DNA from: Desarmillaria ectypa
Lineage: Eukaryota; Basidiomycota; Agaricomycetes; Agaricales; Physalacriaceae
Direction: 5' to 3'
NCBI GenBank assembly: GCA_030407005.1
Contig: JAUDYN010000009.1
Coordinates: 992,001-1,056,000 of the forward strand
Length of the DNA: 64,000 nt
A model generated the notes under the pieces. It was not told the origin of the DNA and ran no database searches. It saw only the letters and a program-made list of their open reading frames with translations. The position numbers were made by a program, and so were the translations under genes. This document shows positions 1 through 11,519 of the stretch, one piece after another (position 1 is the stretch's first letter; each line of letters opens with the position of its first letter).

Positions 1-375
1 GTCTTCTCCTTCTCATTCTTTCCCACACGAGTCGCAGCTTGCACGATCAGCAGAATCTTTGGAATTCGTAACTCCCATTTTCCATTGTACGCACGATACA
101 TCTGGTTCACTATCGATGCAAAGAAGACTCTAGCTCGTCCAAACAATCTAGAGGTGGATATCATCGCACAGCGCATGAAGGGCAACTTGATGTGCGATCG
201 AGGACAGGTTTTCCACAATCATTTTTTCTCAATTGAGTTCATTATTGTCTAGCCACCCAATACATGGAATCCCGAGTTTACAAGTGCTGATATAGAGCTC
301 CTTCAAGTTGCATCTGGGCAACCAGAACGGTTTGCCAGCATCGAGCCATGGATGTCATTACCACTATCCCCTTAA
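1..375 (+). CDS. 3' end of an unidentified protein gene (partial)
   Basis: Frame 1 is open from the window edge. Read straight through it would stop at 250-252. A GT-AG intron at 208-252 (45 nt) removes that stop and joins in phase to an exon ending in TAA at 373-375. The visible tail is about 109 residues, with a basic/hydrophobic stretch followed by a C-terminus rich in Pro and acidic residues. I recognise no family motif. The evidence is only frame continuity across a plausible intron; the 5' part lies outside the window. Confidence 0.35.
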
Positions 376-751
376 GTCGAAGATCCCCGAGGCCCCTTTT
401 GCCTACGAACACTTTCCCGCTTCCTGAATTTTGTCACTGGATTATACTCGACGCAGTGATATGTATATTCCCGAAAGAGCGAAAAGGGCGTGCACCACGT
501 CTTGGTCCCGGAGGACAGCATCCATTCTTACTTGTTGGACCTGCCGAGAAGCATATGGATGTTCCGTCCTCTTAGGACAGATGTGAAGATGAGATATTAT
601 ACATGCTCATGTCGCAGACGGTGGAGATATAAAGGATACAAAACAACAGTATTCAAAGCTCCTATGGACGGGAATCGTCCTTGAGTCTTAAATACACTTT
701 ATAGTACAACAATCTTATTTACAACACGAAAGCGATCCAACCCAGCATGCC
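376..751. other. Intergenic, convergent 3' ends
   Basis: This stretch lies between the plus-strand gene tail and the stop codon of the Lon gene, so it should hold two convergent 3' UTRs. I see no coherent reading frame and no repeat. Confidence 0.5.
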
Positions 752-3728
752 TTACAATCTACTTTCCATAACCACACTTCCCCTCCTCCAGCTGAGCGTC
801 GCCGGACCAAACGCGGCATCCAGTGCCTCCCGGACGTTCCTCACAAAGACAAACTTCATCTCGTTTCTGATCTCCGGAGCGACGTCGTGTTCTACGTCCT
901 TGCGGTTACCCCATGGAAGAATCACTTTGGTGATGTGTGAACGATGGGCACCGAGGACCTTCAAGTAGGGGGCTGTCAATCACCGTTCAATGATGGAGCA
1001 CTCAATAAACTCACCTTCTCCTTGATTCCGCCCACGGGGGTAACATGTCCTCGGAGGGTCACCTGTATCAGATATTTGAGTGTTCCGCTTTTTAGAAGCG
1101 ATATGAAGCCTATATACCTCTCCCGTCATGGCGATATTCGACGGAACAAGTGCACCAGTCAGCAACGATACAAACGCGCACGTCATTGCAACTCCAGCGC
1201 TAGGACCATCCTTCTTCTGAGCGCCTGCGGGTAGGTGAAGGTGGATATCAATAGGATCCGGACCCTTCAATGGGTCCTGACTACGCGAGTTCGTAATCCC
1301 GAGGTCATACGCATGCATCTTAACCCAGCTTAAGGCGATCTCACTGCTCTCTTTGATAACCTGAAACCTCAGTCAGCACAGATAAAACCGATAGCAAAAA
1401 CAATGAGATATCTCACATCACCCAAGCTTCCCGTCCTCTTCAGACTACCCGTTCCTGGGACTGCGATGGTCTCAACAGGAAGAATACCACCTTCACCCTG
1501 ACCCATAACTACCAAGCCGAATACGATACCCCTGGCTTCTTCCCGCTCCTTCTCTTCACCCTCCCACCGCGAAATACCCAGCATCTTTTCTAGATCGCTC
1601 TCCTCAACCACAGGCGAATAGGACTTTACCTTGGAGCCATCTGTCAACAACTTACCATCCGTGAGAAGCTTCTGCTCGCTATGGGACACGTCCTCATCGA
1701 GATGCTCGGCCCATTCCACTGCTTTGTGTCTGACGACTGCTCCAATTGCCCTATCCAAACTCCGCACACCTGCTTCCCGAGTGTACCGTGTCGCAATATG
1801 CAGTAGTGCCGGCTCCGTTATGCTGACCAGTTCCTCCTTCAAGCCGTTCGCAGCAATTTGTTTGGGGAGCAAGAATTGTCGAGCAATGTGCATCTTCTCG
1901 TCGTACGTGTAACCCGAGAGTTGTATAATCTCGCAACGATCTAGGAGCGGACCCGAGATTGTGTCAAGAGAATTACTCGTGCAAATGAACAAAATTTGGC
2001 TCAAGTCGACAGGGACATTAAGGTAATGGTCCTATTCGAACGATTAGTACTTCACCGCAATGGAAACAGAACAACTTGCGTTGAAGGCATGATTCTGCTC
2101 GGGATCCAGTACCTCCAACAATGCCGCTCCAGGGTCTCCATGGAAGTTGCTCTGGCCAATCTTGTCAATCTCGTCAAGCAGTAGAACAAAGTCCTTCCGG
2201 CCAGCCTTGCGCATGGCTTGCACAATAAGGCCCGGGCCGCTGGCGACGTAAGTCCGTCTGTGACCTCTGATCTCCGCCTCGTCACGAACGCCGCCCAGCG
2301 AGATCCTTTGGAAAGGTTTGTCCAGAGCTTTGGCAATAGACTGACCCAACGAAGTCTTTCCCACGCCGGGAGGACCTACGAACAGTAATATCGGTCCCTT
2401 GACGTTCTGTGAGCGCGAAGGGACAGGCTTGGCTGTATACGGAACGAGAGCCTTCTCCCCGTCTATCTGCTTCGTCTCGACTCCGGTCATCATCTGGGTG
2501 TCTGCATTCATTTCCTTCAGCCGCACTACAGCAAGATACTCAATTAACCGTCGCTTGATCTTCTCCAGGCCAAAATGATCTCTGTCGAGCTGCTGCCGGG
2601 CGTTAGTGAGGAAGGCCTTGTCCTTCATGAGCGATGTGTTTGCTGAATGCGATGTCCACGGGGTGGATGTCAGCCACTCGAGGTAGTTTCGGATGACTCC
2701 ATTTTCCACGCTGCCTTGTGGTATCCTCTTCAACCTCCTCCATTCCCGAACACCCATCCTGCGCTCTTCTGAGCCATGATCCATGGCTTCGATTTTGCGC
2801 TTGAGGTCAGCCAAATCGTCAGCGTCATGCTGCTCGTCGTCATCGAGCTCGGATCCTGAAGATTCTGACGAGTTGGAGTTGTTGCGTGGAGAATTAGAAG
2901 TGAGAGAATGAAGTTCGCGCTGAATAGCCGCGAGCTGTTGACGAAGGAAGAATTCTTTTTGCTGTTTGGATAGAGATTCATCGACGGCAGAAGCAATCTT
3001 TTTGGAGACTTCGGAAATGGAAGCTTGCTTCAGGAATATATCCGTTGCCAGTGAGAGCCTGGTTTCGGAGTCGGGGGTGCTGAGAATAGCTGAGAATGAT
3101 ATCAGTTAAAAATACTGAAGCCATATTAAATAATAGACACACCGAGCTTGTCATCATACTCTCCATTGATGCTTCCAATGAGAACATCCGCCATCCAAGG
3201 AGTTCGTGCATCGGTGATGTCGTCAAGCATGCTGGCAATCTTTTGATAACCCTCCTTTCGCGCGGATTGCACGGCATCGGTGGCGAGCCTGTCAAGCAAC
3301 CTCAATGCACTATGTTTGAACTTGTCAACGACATCTCTTGACGGTATCCGTTCCGTAGGCGGGTATTCGATTTCGTGGATGGGTAGAGTCGTCTCCAATG
3401 ACGTTGGGGCAGAAAAAGGTGCTGTCAGATGCACCCGTGTGAGCCCATGGAGTGAAACGAGATAGGGCTGACGAGGATTCCGAGCTGGAGGTCGCACGAG
3501 CCGGAGGACGCGAGTTGCCGTACCCCATTCTGAGTAAACTGGAGCAGAGGAGGCGGTAGGTGTGTTTGTGATGGGAACAGCGGCGACAACAGGTAAGGCG
3601 TCCGATTGCTCGATTAGAGCTAGAACGGCCTCTCCTTGCTCCTTGGACAAGGCCATAGTGAAGCGAGAAGCCGGCAGCAATATCAAGGGATGCGACAGCT
3701 GCAATACCGGGAGTTTCGAGGTAGCCAT
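752..3728 (-). CDS. PLN: Peroxisomal Lon protease (ATP-dependent, S16 family)
   Basis: This is an ATP-dependent serine protease and chaperone of the peroxisome matrix. Six exons join cleanly: 3728-3143, 3089-2080, 2031-1417, 1360-1118, 1062-1015 and 958-752, giving 902 residues, the usual peroxisomal Lon size. The LON substrate-binding domain fills the first ~210 residues. A coiled linker follows, then the AAA+ module with Walker [10 protein letters not shown] near residue 434 and Walker [10 protein letters not shown]. The protease domain has the catalytic Ser in KDGPSAG (about 791) and the Lys in GGIKEK (about 832). The C-terminus is SRL, a type-1 peroxisomal signal, and there is no mitochondrial presequence before MATSKLPVL; this separates it from Pim1/LONP1. 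The start at 3728 was chosen because the LON domain begins right after it. Intron 2 has a GC donor. Confidence 0.95.
2032..2079 (-). other. GC-AG intron in the Lon gene
   Basis: The donor reads GCAAGT after the Asn codon of the HAFN motif, and the acceptor is ATAG before GAC CAT TAC. Only this boundary keeps the conserved Lon frame through the AAA+ domain; the GT four bases downstream shifts it. GCAAGT is the known consensus of the minor GC-AG intron class. Length is 48 nt. Confidence 0.85.
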
Positions 3729-5436
3729 GGTGGATGTAGCAATGGCGGTGATAGGAAAGCAAGTAAAAGGGAATGATAGACAACTTGTAGAATGTGGTAC
3801 TGAACGACAGCCAGTCCTCGAAGGCTCCGTCAAGTAGTACCCCGCGTTCACACGTGATCTCCCTTTTCGAGACATGAAGGCACATGTTTTCCCCCATCGA
3901 CTGCCATGATGTTCCCTCCGTGATTACTGATTACTTGGTGACCCGGCTGGACAGCTGATATATATGCATGATACGGTTATCCATCAAGGCATGCAAAATC
4001 TTGCCCTCAATCTCAGTCTTGACTTTGAAAGAAACCATTTCTGTTGTGCCAGGACAAAGTTCCGACTCGCTGGACATTAGCTTCCCTATCCTAAAGCCTG
4101 GCTGAATGGATGAGACCTTGCTTTTACACAGCATACTAATATCATTCATTCTCCGTAAGCGGGCCTGTCAACACAGGCTGACGAATAGTACCGATAAAAA
4201 GAACTCCGTCTGGGCCGACCTTGATTCGCCGGGCACAATTGAGACGAACTGTTACCATTGGCTTTACTTCCATCAGTAGAAGATGCTCCGAATTCCTATT
4301 AGCCTTCTTAGCCCACCGCAGCCCATGTCATTTCCGCTGTTCTCAGTCAGCTTTTTGTACTTATCTATCGAGATGTTCTTTACAACTAGTCAATCACTAC
4401 CTTTCCATCGGTAGGAATCGGACGCCACATTGACATTTTCGCTTGTCAATTAGCCGCTGCTTTGCATAGGCCGGTCCACTCCACACTTTGCATCGTCTTC
4501 AAACCAATGGGACATCTTTCCAGCTGTAACCACGTAGAAAGCCGGGAGGAGATGAAGATGGATGTTCTCTTCGACAATATTACGCCACAGTTCTGTCCCA
4601 AAGACACCGGACGGGGACGACTTCTACCGCGTCACCTAATTTATTCGACATGGAGACAGGCCAATCAATGCCTTCATGTTTACTCCAATTCAAGCCAAGA
4701 GATGGCAGTTCGCTTTTGTGGCAGTAGGGTGCAATACGCAGCGAATGCATATAGATACATTCAATGAAAAATATTACCTGGTGATGATGATGCTGATGCG
4801 CCACTATATGTAAAGATCCCGGATCAGGGAGAACCACCCTCAAAATGCGTGAACCATGGCGAAAGATTTATCTCATCATCGCTTTTCCAGCTCGACAGTT
4901 ACGATATGCTTCCGGCATCTTTGCAGCTGGTAAAGAGCTGTGACTACACGTGAAAGACATACCAAGTACTATGGCGACCCTTATCGCTGCGAGGTACCCC
5001 CGAACGATGAAGTACACTCAGGAACGGGACACCTCCTTCGAAGATGATCAGAATCAGAATAAGGATGTTGGTCTACGCCTAGAATCAATATTACGATTAG
5101 AACTCCTGTGGCGAGAGTGTTCGACCGACAGGGAATTCACTGAGGTCCCCCAACGAGACGATACTAGCAATCCGAGCGATGGCGCTTTGCGATTGTCTTG
5201 TTACAGATCTGACTGAGCAAGTATATGTACGTGCGAATTAATTATCAGACCTCAGTGCACCGATGATGGATCAAAAAAAAGATCCACCGCAAAATTAATA
5301 ACCGACACCGAGTTTAATATGAAGCAGAATCCAATTTCGGACTAGGCGGCCAAAAGAAAATCACTGGCGCAGAAGAGAGAGGAGGAATTCAGATCAATGT
5401 GTTCATTGGTCCGAGTCAATGGCAATTTGCTACACG
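3729..5436. other. Long spacer with unresolved minus-strand coding-like pieces
   Basis: About 1.7 kb separate the Lon start from the protease-like gene. On the minus strand there are short open pieces near 4843-4580, 4620-4460, 4310-4150 and 4149-3931. They have plausible amino-acid composition, but I could not join them into one frame with credible splice sites, and no motif is recognisable. They may be a decayed gene or chance. The last ~300 bases before Lon should contain its promoter. Confidence 0.35.
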
Positions 5437-6812
5437 CTACACAAAAGGAGAAGAAGGTAAACGAATATCAGAGATGGTTGTACAAAGATCATCTAGAATA
5501 CCTTCCAGACTTTACACCAATACATACCGACCCCCCAAATTGCCACTCTCCGTTTCAGCAGCAGCGAACAGCAGACCAACGGCGACTAGTTTCCTTCATC
5601 CTCGGTGAACACCAAAGAACCAGACTCTCCAGGGTTTCCAATCATAGGACTCGTATATGTAGTGCGAAGAGATTGTATCAGTGCAATCTTACCACGAGAC
5701 GTAACACTTCCCATTGGAAAGCTGTTATAGGAAGTCTCGGATTCCATCCATGTGTACGATAATCCCCCTTGGTGCCATTGTTTGGATGCATAATGAAAGG
5801 CAGTAGTGTCCACTGCCGGCAAAGGCCCGATTTTATCAAAGGGAGGATAATCTTGATCGATACAAAGAAGACTTACTGTTATCATGTCACTCATAGTAGG
5901 TTCATAATATAGAACGATATTTTTCAGCAGTACTGCATCCTTGGGGATGTCGGTAGTAGTGTAATCAAGGAAGAATCCAGATGAAGTTTGAGATGAGTTA
6001 TTTCTTTGAAGTGTGACCGACTCCAAGAGACACTCCGATTCCGAGATCTCCGCCAAAATTTCCTCTGCACATGGGTCAAAGGATAAACGACTACCACAAA
6101 ACATGCGGTTAAAGTCGTATTCACATGGAGACTGGATACGCAAGGGGAAATCCAAGGCATTGGCAGTGTTTGACGGCGATGGAGGGTGCCAAACATGGCA
6201 GCAATGTCCTGCTGTCAATGCATACATCTGGCCACCCCCCTCGAGATAGCATCTAAAAGTGCTACGAAGACATGTATTGTCTTTGTGGCGAATGCGATGT
6301 GCGCGCCATTGGGCACGACTCGCCTCATCTAGTTCTCCTTTATCACTCCTGGGTAGGAAAGACGATGACCGTATAGGCATGACAGTGGTGAACAATGAGA
6401 GGGGACTTCTGGGAAGAATAGTCTTTGGAAAGCTACGTCCGCGGTTGGCTGGAACTGTAGACGATGGTGGTAGTAGGCAAAAGTGCTGAAGTGTACACTT
6501 TGAGTGTCGTATAGAAACATCACGAGGGTGTTTGTATCTGGCAGCATCAACGACGAAGAAAGAAACTCTCTCTAGAGTGTGAATAGTAATAGCAGTGATG
6601 TCCAGGCGCTTTGGACTACCACGTTCTTTAGTCGATTCGAAGGGAAAATCACAGCCAAACTGGGTGGAAAATTTGAGGAATGGCTTGCATTCCTCGAAAT
6701 ACACCCATAGCATATCTTCAGGAATAGATGCACACAAGCAATATATCAGTTCTGGCTGAGATCCGATGTCCGGCCCTACCAGGGAACTAAGGAGGCACCC
6801 ATTGGAGAACAA
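5437..6812 (-). pseudogene. Trypsin-like serine protease-fold protein, C-terminal frame broken
   Basis: An uninterrupted 408-residue frame runs from 6812 to a stop at 5586. Around residue 200 it has the His motif YALTAGHC, and near the end GNPGESGSLVF, which matches the catalytic-Ser region of chymotrypsin-fold enzymes (GDSGS) with Asp replaced by Glu. The Asp of the triad is not obvious. The frame stops just after the Ser motif. The expected last strand and helix (LVAVGLLFAAAE, then SLEGILDDLC) continue at once in another frame down to 5437, with one further in-frame TAA. The gene therefore looks frameshifted, or the sequence has an indel. ATGs further upstream near 7117 could add an exon. 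The natural substrate is unknown; the family is widespread in fungi but uncharacterised. Confidence 0.6.
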
Positions 6813-7147
6813 TCCAAGGCTTTACCCAATGATCACGACATGAATACCCAAAAGTCTTATGAGGAAGGGCAAAAGAGCTATTGAGCTATTGACAAGAACA
6901 CGAATTCAAGATTGCAAGATTGACATCTGTTTCTCCACCAATGTTCTATCAAAAGGAGGAGATAATGGAGGTTTTGACATGCATAAGAGCTAGCGGTATG
7001 CTGCGTTGAATCCAAATCGTAAAACTCTCGAAGTGGAAGGTATATTCTCAAGGCGAGAAAGCACCTGCAACTTTGTCACTCAGAGTAAAAAGAGGATGAG
7101 ATGAAGGTGAAGACATCATCGATGGATGCTTCCCCATTCTTGAACTC
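6813..7147. other. Spacer
   Basis: This may hold 5' sequence of the protease-like gene, since an open Ser-rich stretch starts near 7117 on the minus strand. I see no motif. Confidence 0.3.
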
Positions 7148-7930
7148 CTAAAGATACTTCATAATCTCAGGGGCGCTATTCTCTTCACTTCCGGCGCTCA
7201 CTCCTCGCTCTTTAGGCGACTGCGACGGACTTATTGTCGACTGAGGTACGGTACGCGATAACGTTGAGCTCCAGAAGGAAAAAGACGGGGGAGTCTGAGG
7301 GAGAGTCTGGTGCGCAGGCGACATTTGCGAATCTCCAGGTTGACGTTGGGAATTTATGAGTGTAATGACGACTGCCTCAATCCCGATTCCCTATTGAACG
7401 GCTGTGCTACAGACATTGACAGGAATGACGAGTTTGCACATCCTGATGTGTTGCCCGGATCCATCACAGGATTTACGAGTTCGCCGGTAAGATATGATCG
7501 ATGATCGCTTGCCTTCGTGGGGGGGAAGACTATTGGAATATATTTCATTATAAACATGATGCAATAATACACAGCAAGTACAACGACGGAGATGGGAAAA
7601 CAAGGGTAAAATCATTGAGCTGACATCAGCTCCAAATGGCGAAGCGCGAGAGTCCTGTTGAGAGTTGACGCCCATCACAGCTGGCGCAAATGTAGAACAG
7701 CAGATCCCAGCAGACGCAAGAAAAGTGTCTTTGCAGCATTCAACGATGTTAAGTAGATCACAAGGTCCCCCACCACCGTCCGTTGTCGCCAAGAGTCAGA
7801 GAGCTATGGAGTAGGTCACCTCGCTACCACCAGCGTCGAAAAAATCAGTTTTTGTTGATGTAAGTACAAGAGGCTGTTCAATGCTGTGCAGCTTAAGTTC
7901 CCACGCTTCAATCTCCGCACCATGCGCCAT
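7148..7930 (-). CDS. Possible small gene of unknown function
   Basis: On the minus strand an ATG at 7930 opens a short acidic exon (MAHGAEIEAWELKL...). Further open stretches can be joined across at least one plausible intron (donor GTGTAT, acceptor CCAATAG at about 7524). The last frame ends near 7212 or 7148 with Ser/Pro-rich sequence. No family is recognisable and the exon structure is not settled. The ATG at 7930 lies 47 bp from the Def1 start at 7978, so a shared promoter would be very compact. Treat this as a gene candidate only. Confidence 0.25.
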
Positions 7931-7977
7931 TACGGGAAGGACGATTTTCAAGTCAGCGTCTCCGTCTTCCTACTCTA

Positions 7978-10900
7978 ATGTCGCACTACAAGTCTGCAAT
8001 TCGCGCTCAACCGCCCTCAGATCAGCCAGAAAATAACAAGTTTCGTGAAAAAGCTCGGCAACTCCAAGAATTTTTTCCAACTTGGTCAAACGATGGTCTG
8101 TCATTGTCCCGATTTCTCGCCATTTTCGCGTCCTCAATATTTTACGCAGATCTACAGTCCCTGCTCAGCGAGGTTAACGGCGACGTCCAATTAGCAGCTA
8201 CAAGGATTAGTGAAGGTGCGCCATCTGTCAGCTTTCTCTTTGTTTCTTTTCGCTGATACTCGAGGCAACCGTTGCAGGCCACGTAGAGCAGTGGGGCTCA
8301 GTCACCCGGAAAAAGGAAAAGAAGCCGACACCAGCTCCCAGTCATGCAGCAAAAGATTCAGTTTCTGCAAGGGGTGATTTTCGTGGGGGCAGGGGCGGTC
8401 GTGGAGGGCGAGGTGGTCTGCCTGGCCGTGGCGGAGGCTCTCGTGGTCGCGGTGGTCCTCCCAGAGGCGGCGCGGCTAATGGTCATGTTGCTGTAACTCA
8501 TCAACAAGGTTCATCTATACCGACTGGCGCGCCAGCGATCTCGACTTCGGTAGCTACCGACAAACATGACGCGTCGTCGGCTCCCAGCGATGCTACGCCT
8601 TCAGCATCGGTCGACTCATCTTCGTCTCTGTCAGAGACCCCCGGTGCGTCAACAGGTGTTTTGACGCCTGGCTCAGCCTGGACTGGCACTAGCACCACGT
8701 CGACGTGGGGCGGTGATACCGACGTCAACGGCTCAACGTCGTCGGTTAATCCCAGTCCAGCTCCATCAAAACCTTCTAAAATACCCGTGAATCCGAAACT
8801 TTCATGGGCCCAAGTTGCACGGTATGTTTTCTTTTATTTTTGAACAAATCGCGGTAACTTTGTCATGTCGTCAAGGCCCCATGAGAAGTCGACTCCTCCT
8901 CCCCCTCCTCCTCCCCCGTCAGCTCCTGTTGTTGCTCCTCCTCCTCCTCCTGCACCTGTGGTACCCTCACCTTCTATCCCGACGAATCCCCCATTGCCGC
9001 CAGCTCCCGCTCCCGAACCTGAACCGGACGCTCAACATCTCGGATGGGAGGAACCGACGACAGTTCAAGCGCCTTCCTGGGACGATGACCCGCCTGCGCA
9101 GCAATTTGCAGAGTCTTGGCCACCAACTGAGGCAAAGTCAGAGCCAGAACCCCCTGCTCCCATCGAAGAGCCTACACCGACACAAGCGCCAGAACCTGTG
9201 CTCGAAAAAGCGCCAGAGCCAGAGCCAATACCTTCACCTATACCATCCAAGGCCGCGGCTGCACCCGTACGACCAACGCCTGTTACACATCGTAGCAGTG
9301 CTAAATACAAAAGCGATCAGCCTGTTATCTTGCCAAGCTCTTTCGGCTCCAGTGTCGAAAAGGTTGGTATGCAATTCGGTAGTTTGAGCCTTGGAGGAGA
9401 GAATATATTCGATCCCCTTGCGTGCGTATTCTAATTCAAGTACATGGTTTATTATTCGCTGACAACTTGGTAGGCCTGAATCTGAGACGCAGCCGGCGCT
9501 TGAGCCTCAATCGCCACCTACCCCTCCAGCCCAACAGCCTACGATTTCCTCCGAATCTTCTGCGGTTGCAGCGCCACCGCCAACATCTACTTCCCTTGGG
9601 TCCGGTCTTTACCAGCAGCAATCACTTTCCCACCCCACTCAACAATCTTCGCCCCAAGTTACTATCCCGCACACCACCCTGCCAACTTCCGTCTCCCAGC
9701 CTGCTGTTCCCACCCAAGCAGCGGCACCTCACGTGGCCGCATCTCCTCTTCAGTCATTCACACAACCTCATCAGAGCGCTGTAACCCAAGCGCCTCAAGC
9801 TCCCCCTCAATCCCAACCCCTTCTCCACCAACAGCCCCCTCAATCTCATCTCCCCCAGCAGCTCCAGCAGCAATCACTTCACCAGTACTCGCAGCATGGT
9901 CTTCCGACCCACCTCGAGCCTCAGCAAAACCCGTCGCCGCCTCAAGCACAACCATCCTCTGCTGCCGCGCACTCTGGCTACTTCAGACAGACCGATGCCT
10001 CTACACCATACTTCCATGCACCTACTCCTCCAGCACAACAAGCTCAGGATAACTACGGCTCTTTCGGCCTTGTCGGTCAAGCCCAACATCAACAAGGATC
10101 TCATCTTGGAGGCTTTGGAGCAGGCGACTATGGATATGCCGACAGTCAGAGAGTAAGTCTATGTCTTTCGTGCATACTCCATTATTCTTATCTTTGGTCA
10201 GGGTTTCTATGACAGTTACCAACAGAGCAGCTTTGGAGGCCGTAACGTTTTGGGCAGCCATGAAGATATCAAAGGCTTGCCGGGAACCCAGCAGCAGCCT
10301 TCATCGACCACAGGCGGATTACCACCTTCTAATGCTCAGACATCACAGCAGCACCCATCTTCGCAGGGTGCCGGCCAGCCTCAAAACCAAGGACCTTATC
10401 CTCCACCCCCCGTCCCATACTACTTCAACCCTTACACCCAGAATCAGTACTATGGTACCCCATACAACAACGCATACGGTGTCCCTCAACCCTTCGTCAA
10501 ATATCCGACGATGTACCAACCTCCAGGTCCCGGTTCTGCACCGAGTCCCGTGACAAAACAGCCAGGTCCTGGTGGTAATGTCGGTGTGCAGCCCCAGAGC
10601 AACCCGTACGGACAGACCTTGTACCAACAGACTGCTGGATACGATGATTATTCGCATCAGCAGCACTCACTCGGTGGTGACTATGGAAAACAACTGTACG
10701 GCGGTGGTGCCGGACAAGGATTTATGGGAAGCGGCGCAGGAGGGGCATCTGCTCGTGGTGCAGGGTCCCCCGAGACGGCATATAAGCCATACGCGCCGAA
10801 GGATGTCGGTGTAGGTGTAGGTTCTGCACGAGGTGGCGTCCAGCAGCAGCAGCAAGGACAGCCGCAGGGTCAAGGTCAAGGTCAAGCAGGGCAGGGCGGT

Positions 10901-11092
10901 CCCCAGGGACAAGGCTTCTACGGTGGCGCCAGGTTTGGTGGAGGCGGTGGCGGTGGTGTTGGCGGCGGCGTTGGCGGGCCTCAACAAAACGCCCATCATC
11001 AGCAGGGCGGGCCCCAAGGGCATTTGTACCCCCAGCAAGGCCAGAACGACGCGAGCTTCTACTATCAGGGCCAAGGTCGATATTGGCAGTAA
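7978..11092 (+). CDS. DEF1: Def1-like protein (RNA polymerase II degradation factor)
   Basis: In yeast, Def1 recruits ubiquitin ligase to stalled RNA polymerase II through an N-terminal CUE domain, and its Gln-rich tail controls cytoplasmic retention. Six exons join in phase: 7978-8095, 8150-8215, 8278-8821, 8876-9421, 9474-10152 and 10202-11092, giving 947 residues. Residues ~25-65 form a CUE-like helix bundle (LQEFFPTWSNDDLQSLLSEV, then QLAATRISEGHVEQW). After it come an RGG/GRGG-rich basic patch, a Ser/Thr linker ending NPKLSWAQVARP, a Pro/Glu-rich segment with LGWEEPT and SWDDDPP, and a long Gln/Pro/Gly-rich tail with QQQQ and GQGQ runs. The order matches fungal Def1. Low-complexity sequence makes exact ortholog calls uncertain, but the CUE plus Q-rich layout is clear. 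Confidence 0.8.
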
Positions 11093-11519
11093 GAAATTAG
11101 TGTGATGCTCATCTTGCCCGTTATATTTTTCGCTCCTTCATTCCCTGTTCGCTTCATTTGTGTTTTTTTTTTCCTTTTTGTTTTCTCTGTGTCTTCGTCG
11201 TAGCATACATCTCATCTCAGTTTCACTCACTATTTGTACGTTTGTATCCTGATACTCCGTGACATATAAAGTCTTATTTCCTATCCTCCCCCCTCCCCCC
11301 CCGGCGTGGTTGTCGTTGCAGGCAAGGAAGTGTATTTTGCTTCTACCGTAAATATTGTGGGCGCTTGTTGTACTTGATCGACCACACGTTCAGCACGTGA
11401 GGTGGACTGGTTACCTTGAACTTCGACTTGCAAGTTCCCCAGTCGCCTTCCTAGCGAGTCGGCTTCTCTGTATACATGCTCCCAAGCCCTTTTATGACCT
11501 TGTGACACGCTCTACGAAG
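11093..11519. other. Intergenic between two plus-strand genes
   Basis: It holds the T-rich 3' UTR of Def1 (T run near 11162-11171), a C-rich tract near 11286-11301 and the promoter of the helicase gene. No gene is supported here. The frame open from 11355 lacks an in-context ATG before 11520. Confidence 0.5.

Noticed and set aside
3729..3875. Upstream in-frame extension of Lon
   Set aside because: The LON domain begins at MATSKLPVL as in other peroxisomal Lons; the extra residues look random and the far start lacks support.
9065..9310. Minus-strand Gly/Ser-rich frame inside Def1
   Set aside because: It is the mirror of Pro/Ala/Glu-rich coding sequence on plus.
8815..9387. Leu/Pro-rich plus frame across Def1 intron 3 and exon 4
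   Set aside because: It is an out-of-frame read of the Pro-rich exon and starts inside the intron region.
11355..11519. N-terminal extension of the helicase
   Set aside because: No good ATG context; the stretch is promoter-like and the first sensible ATG is 11520.
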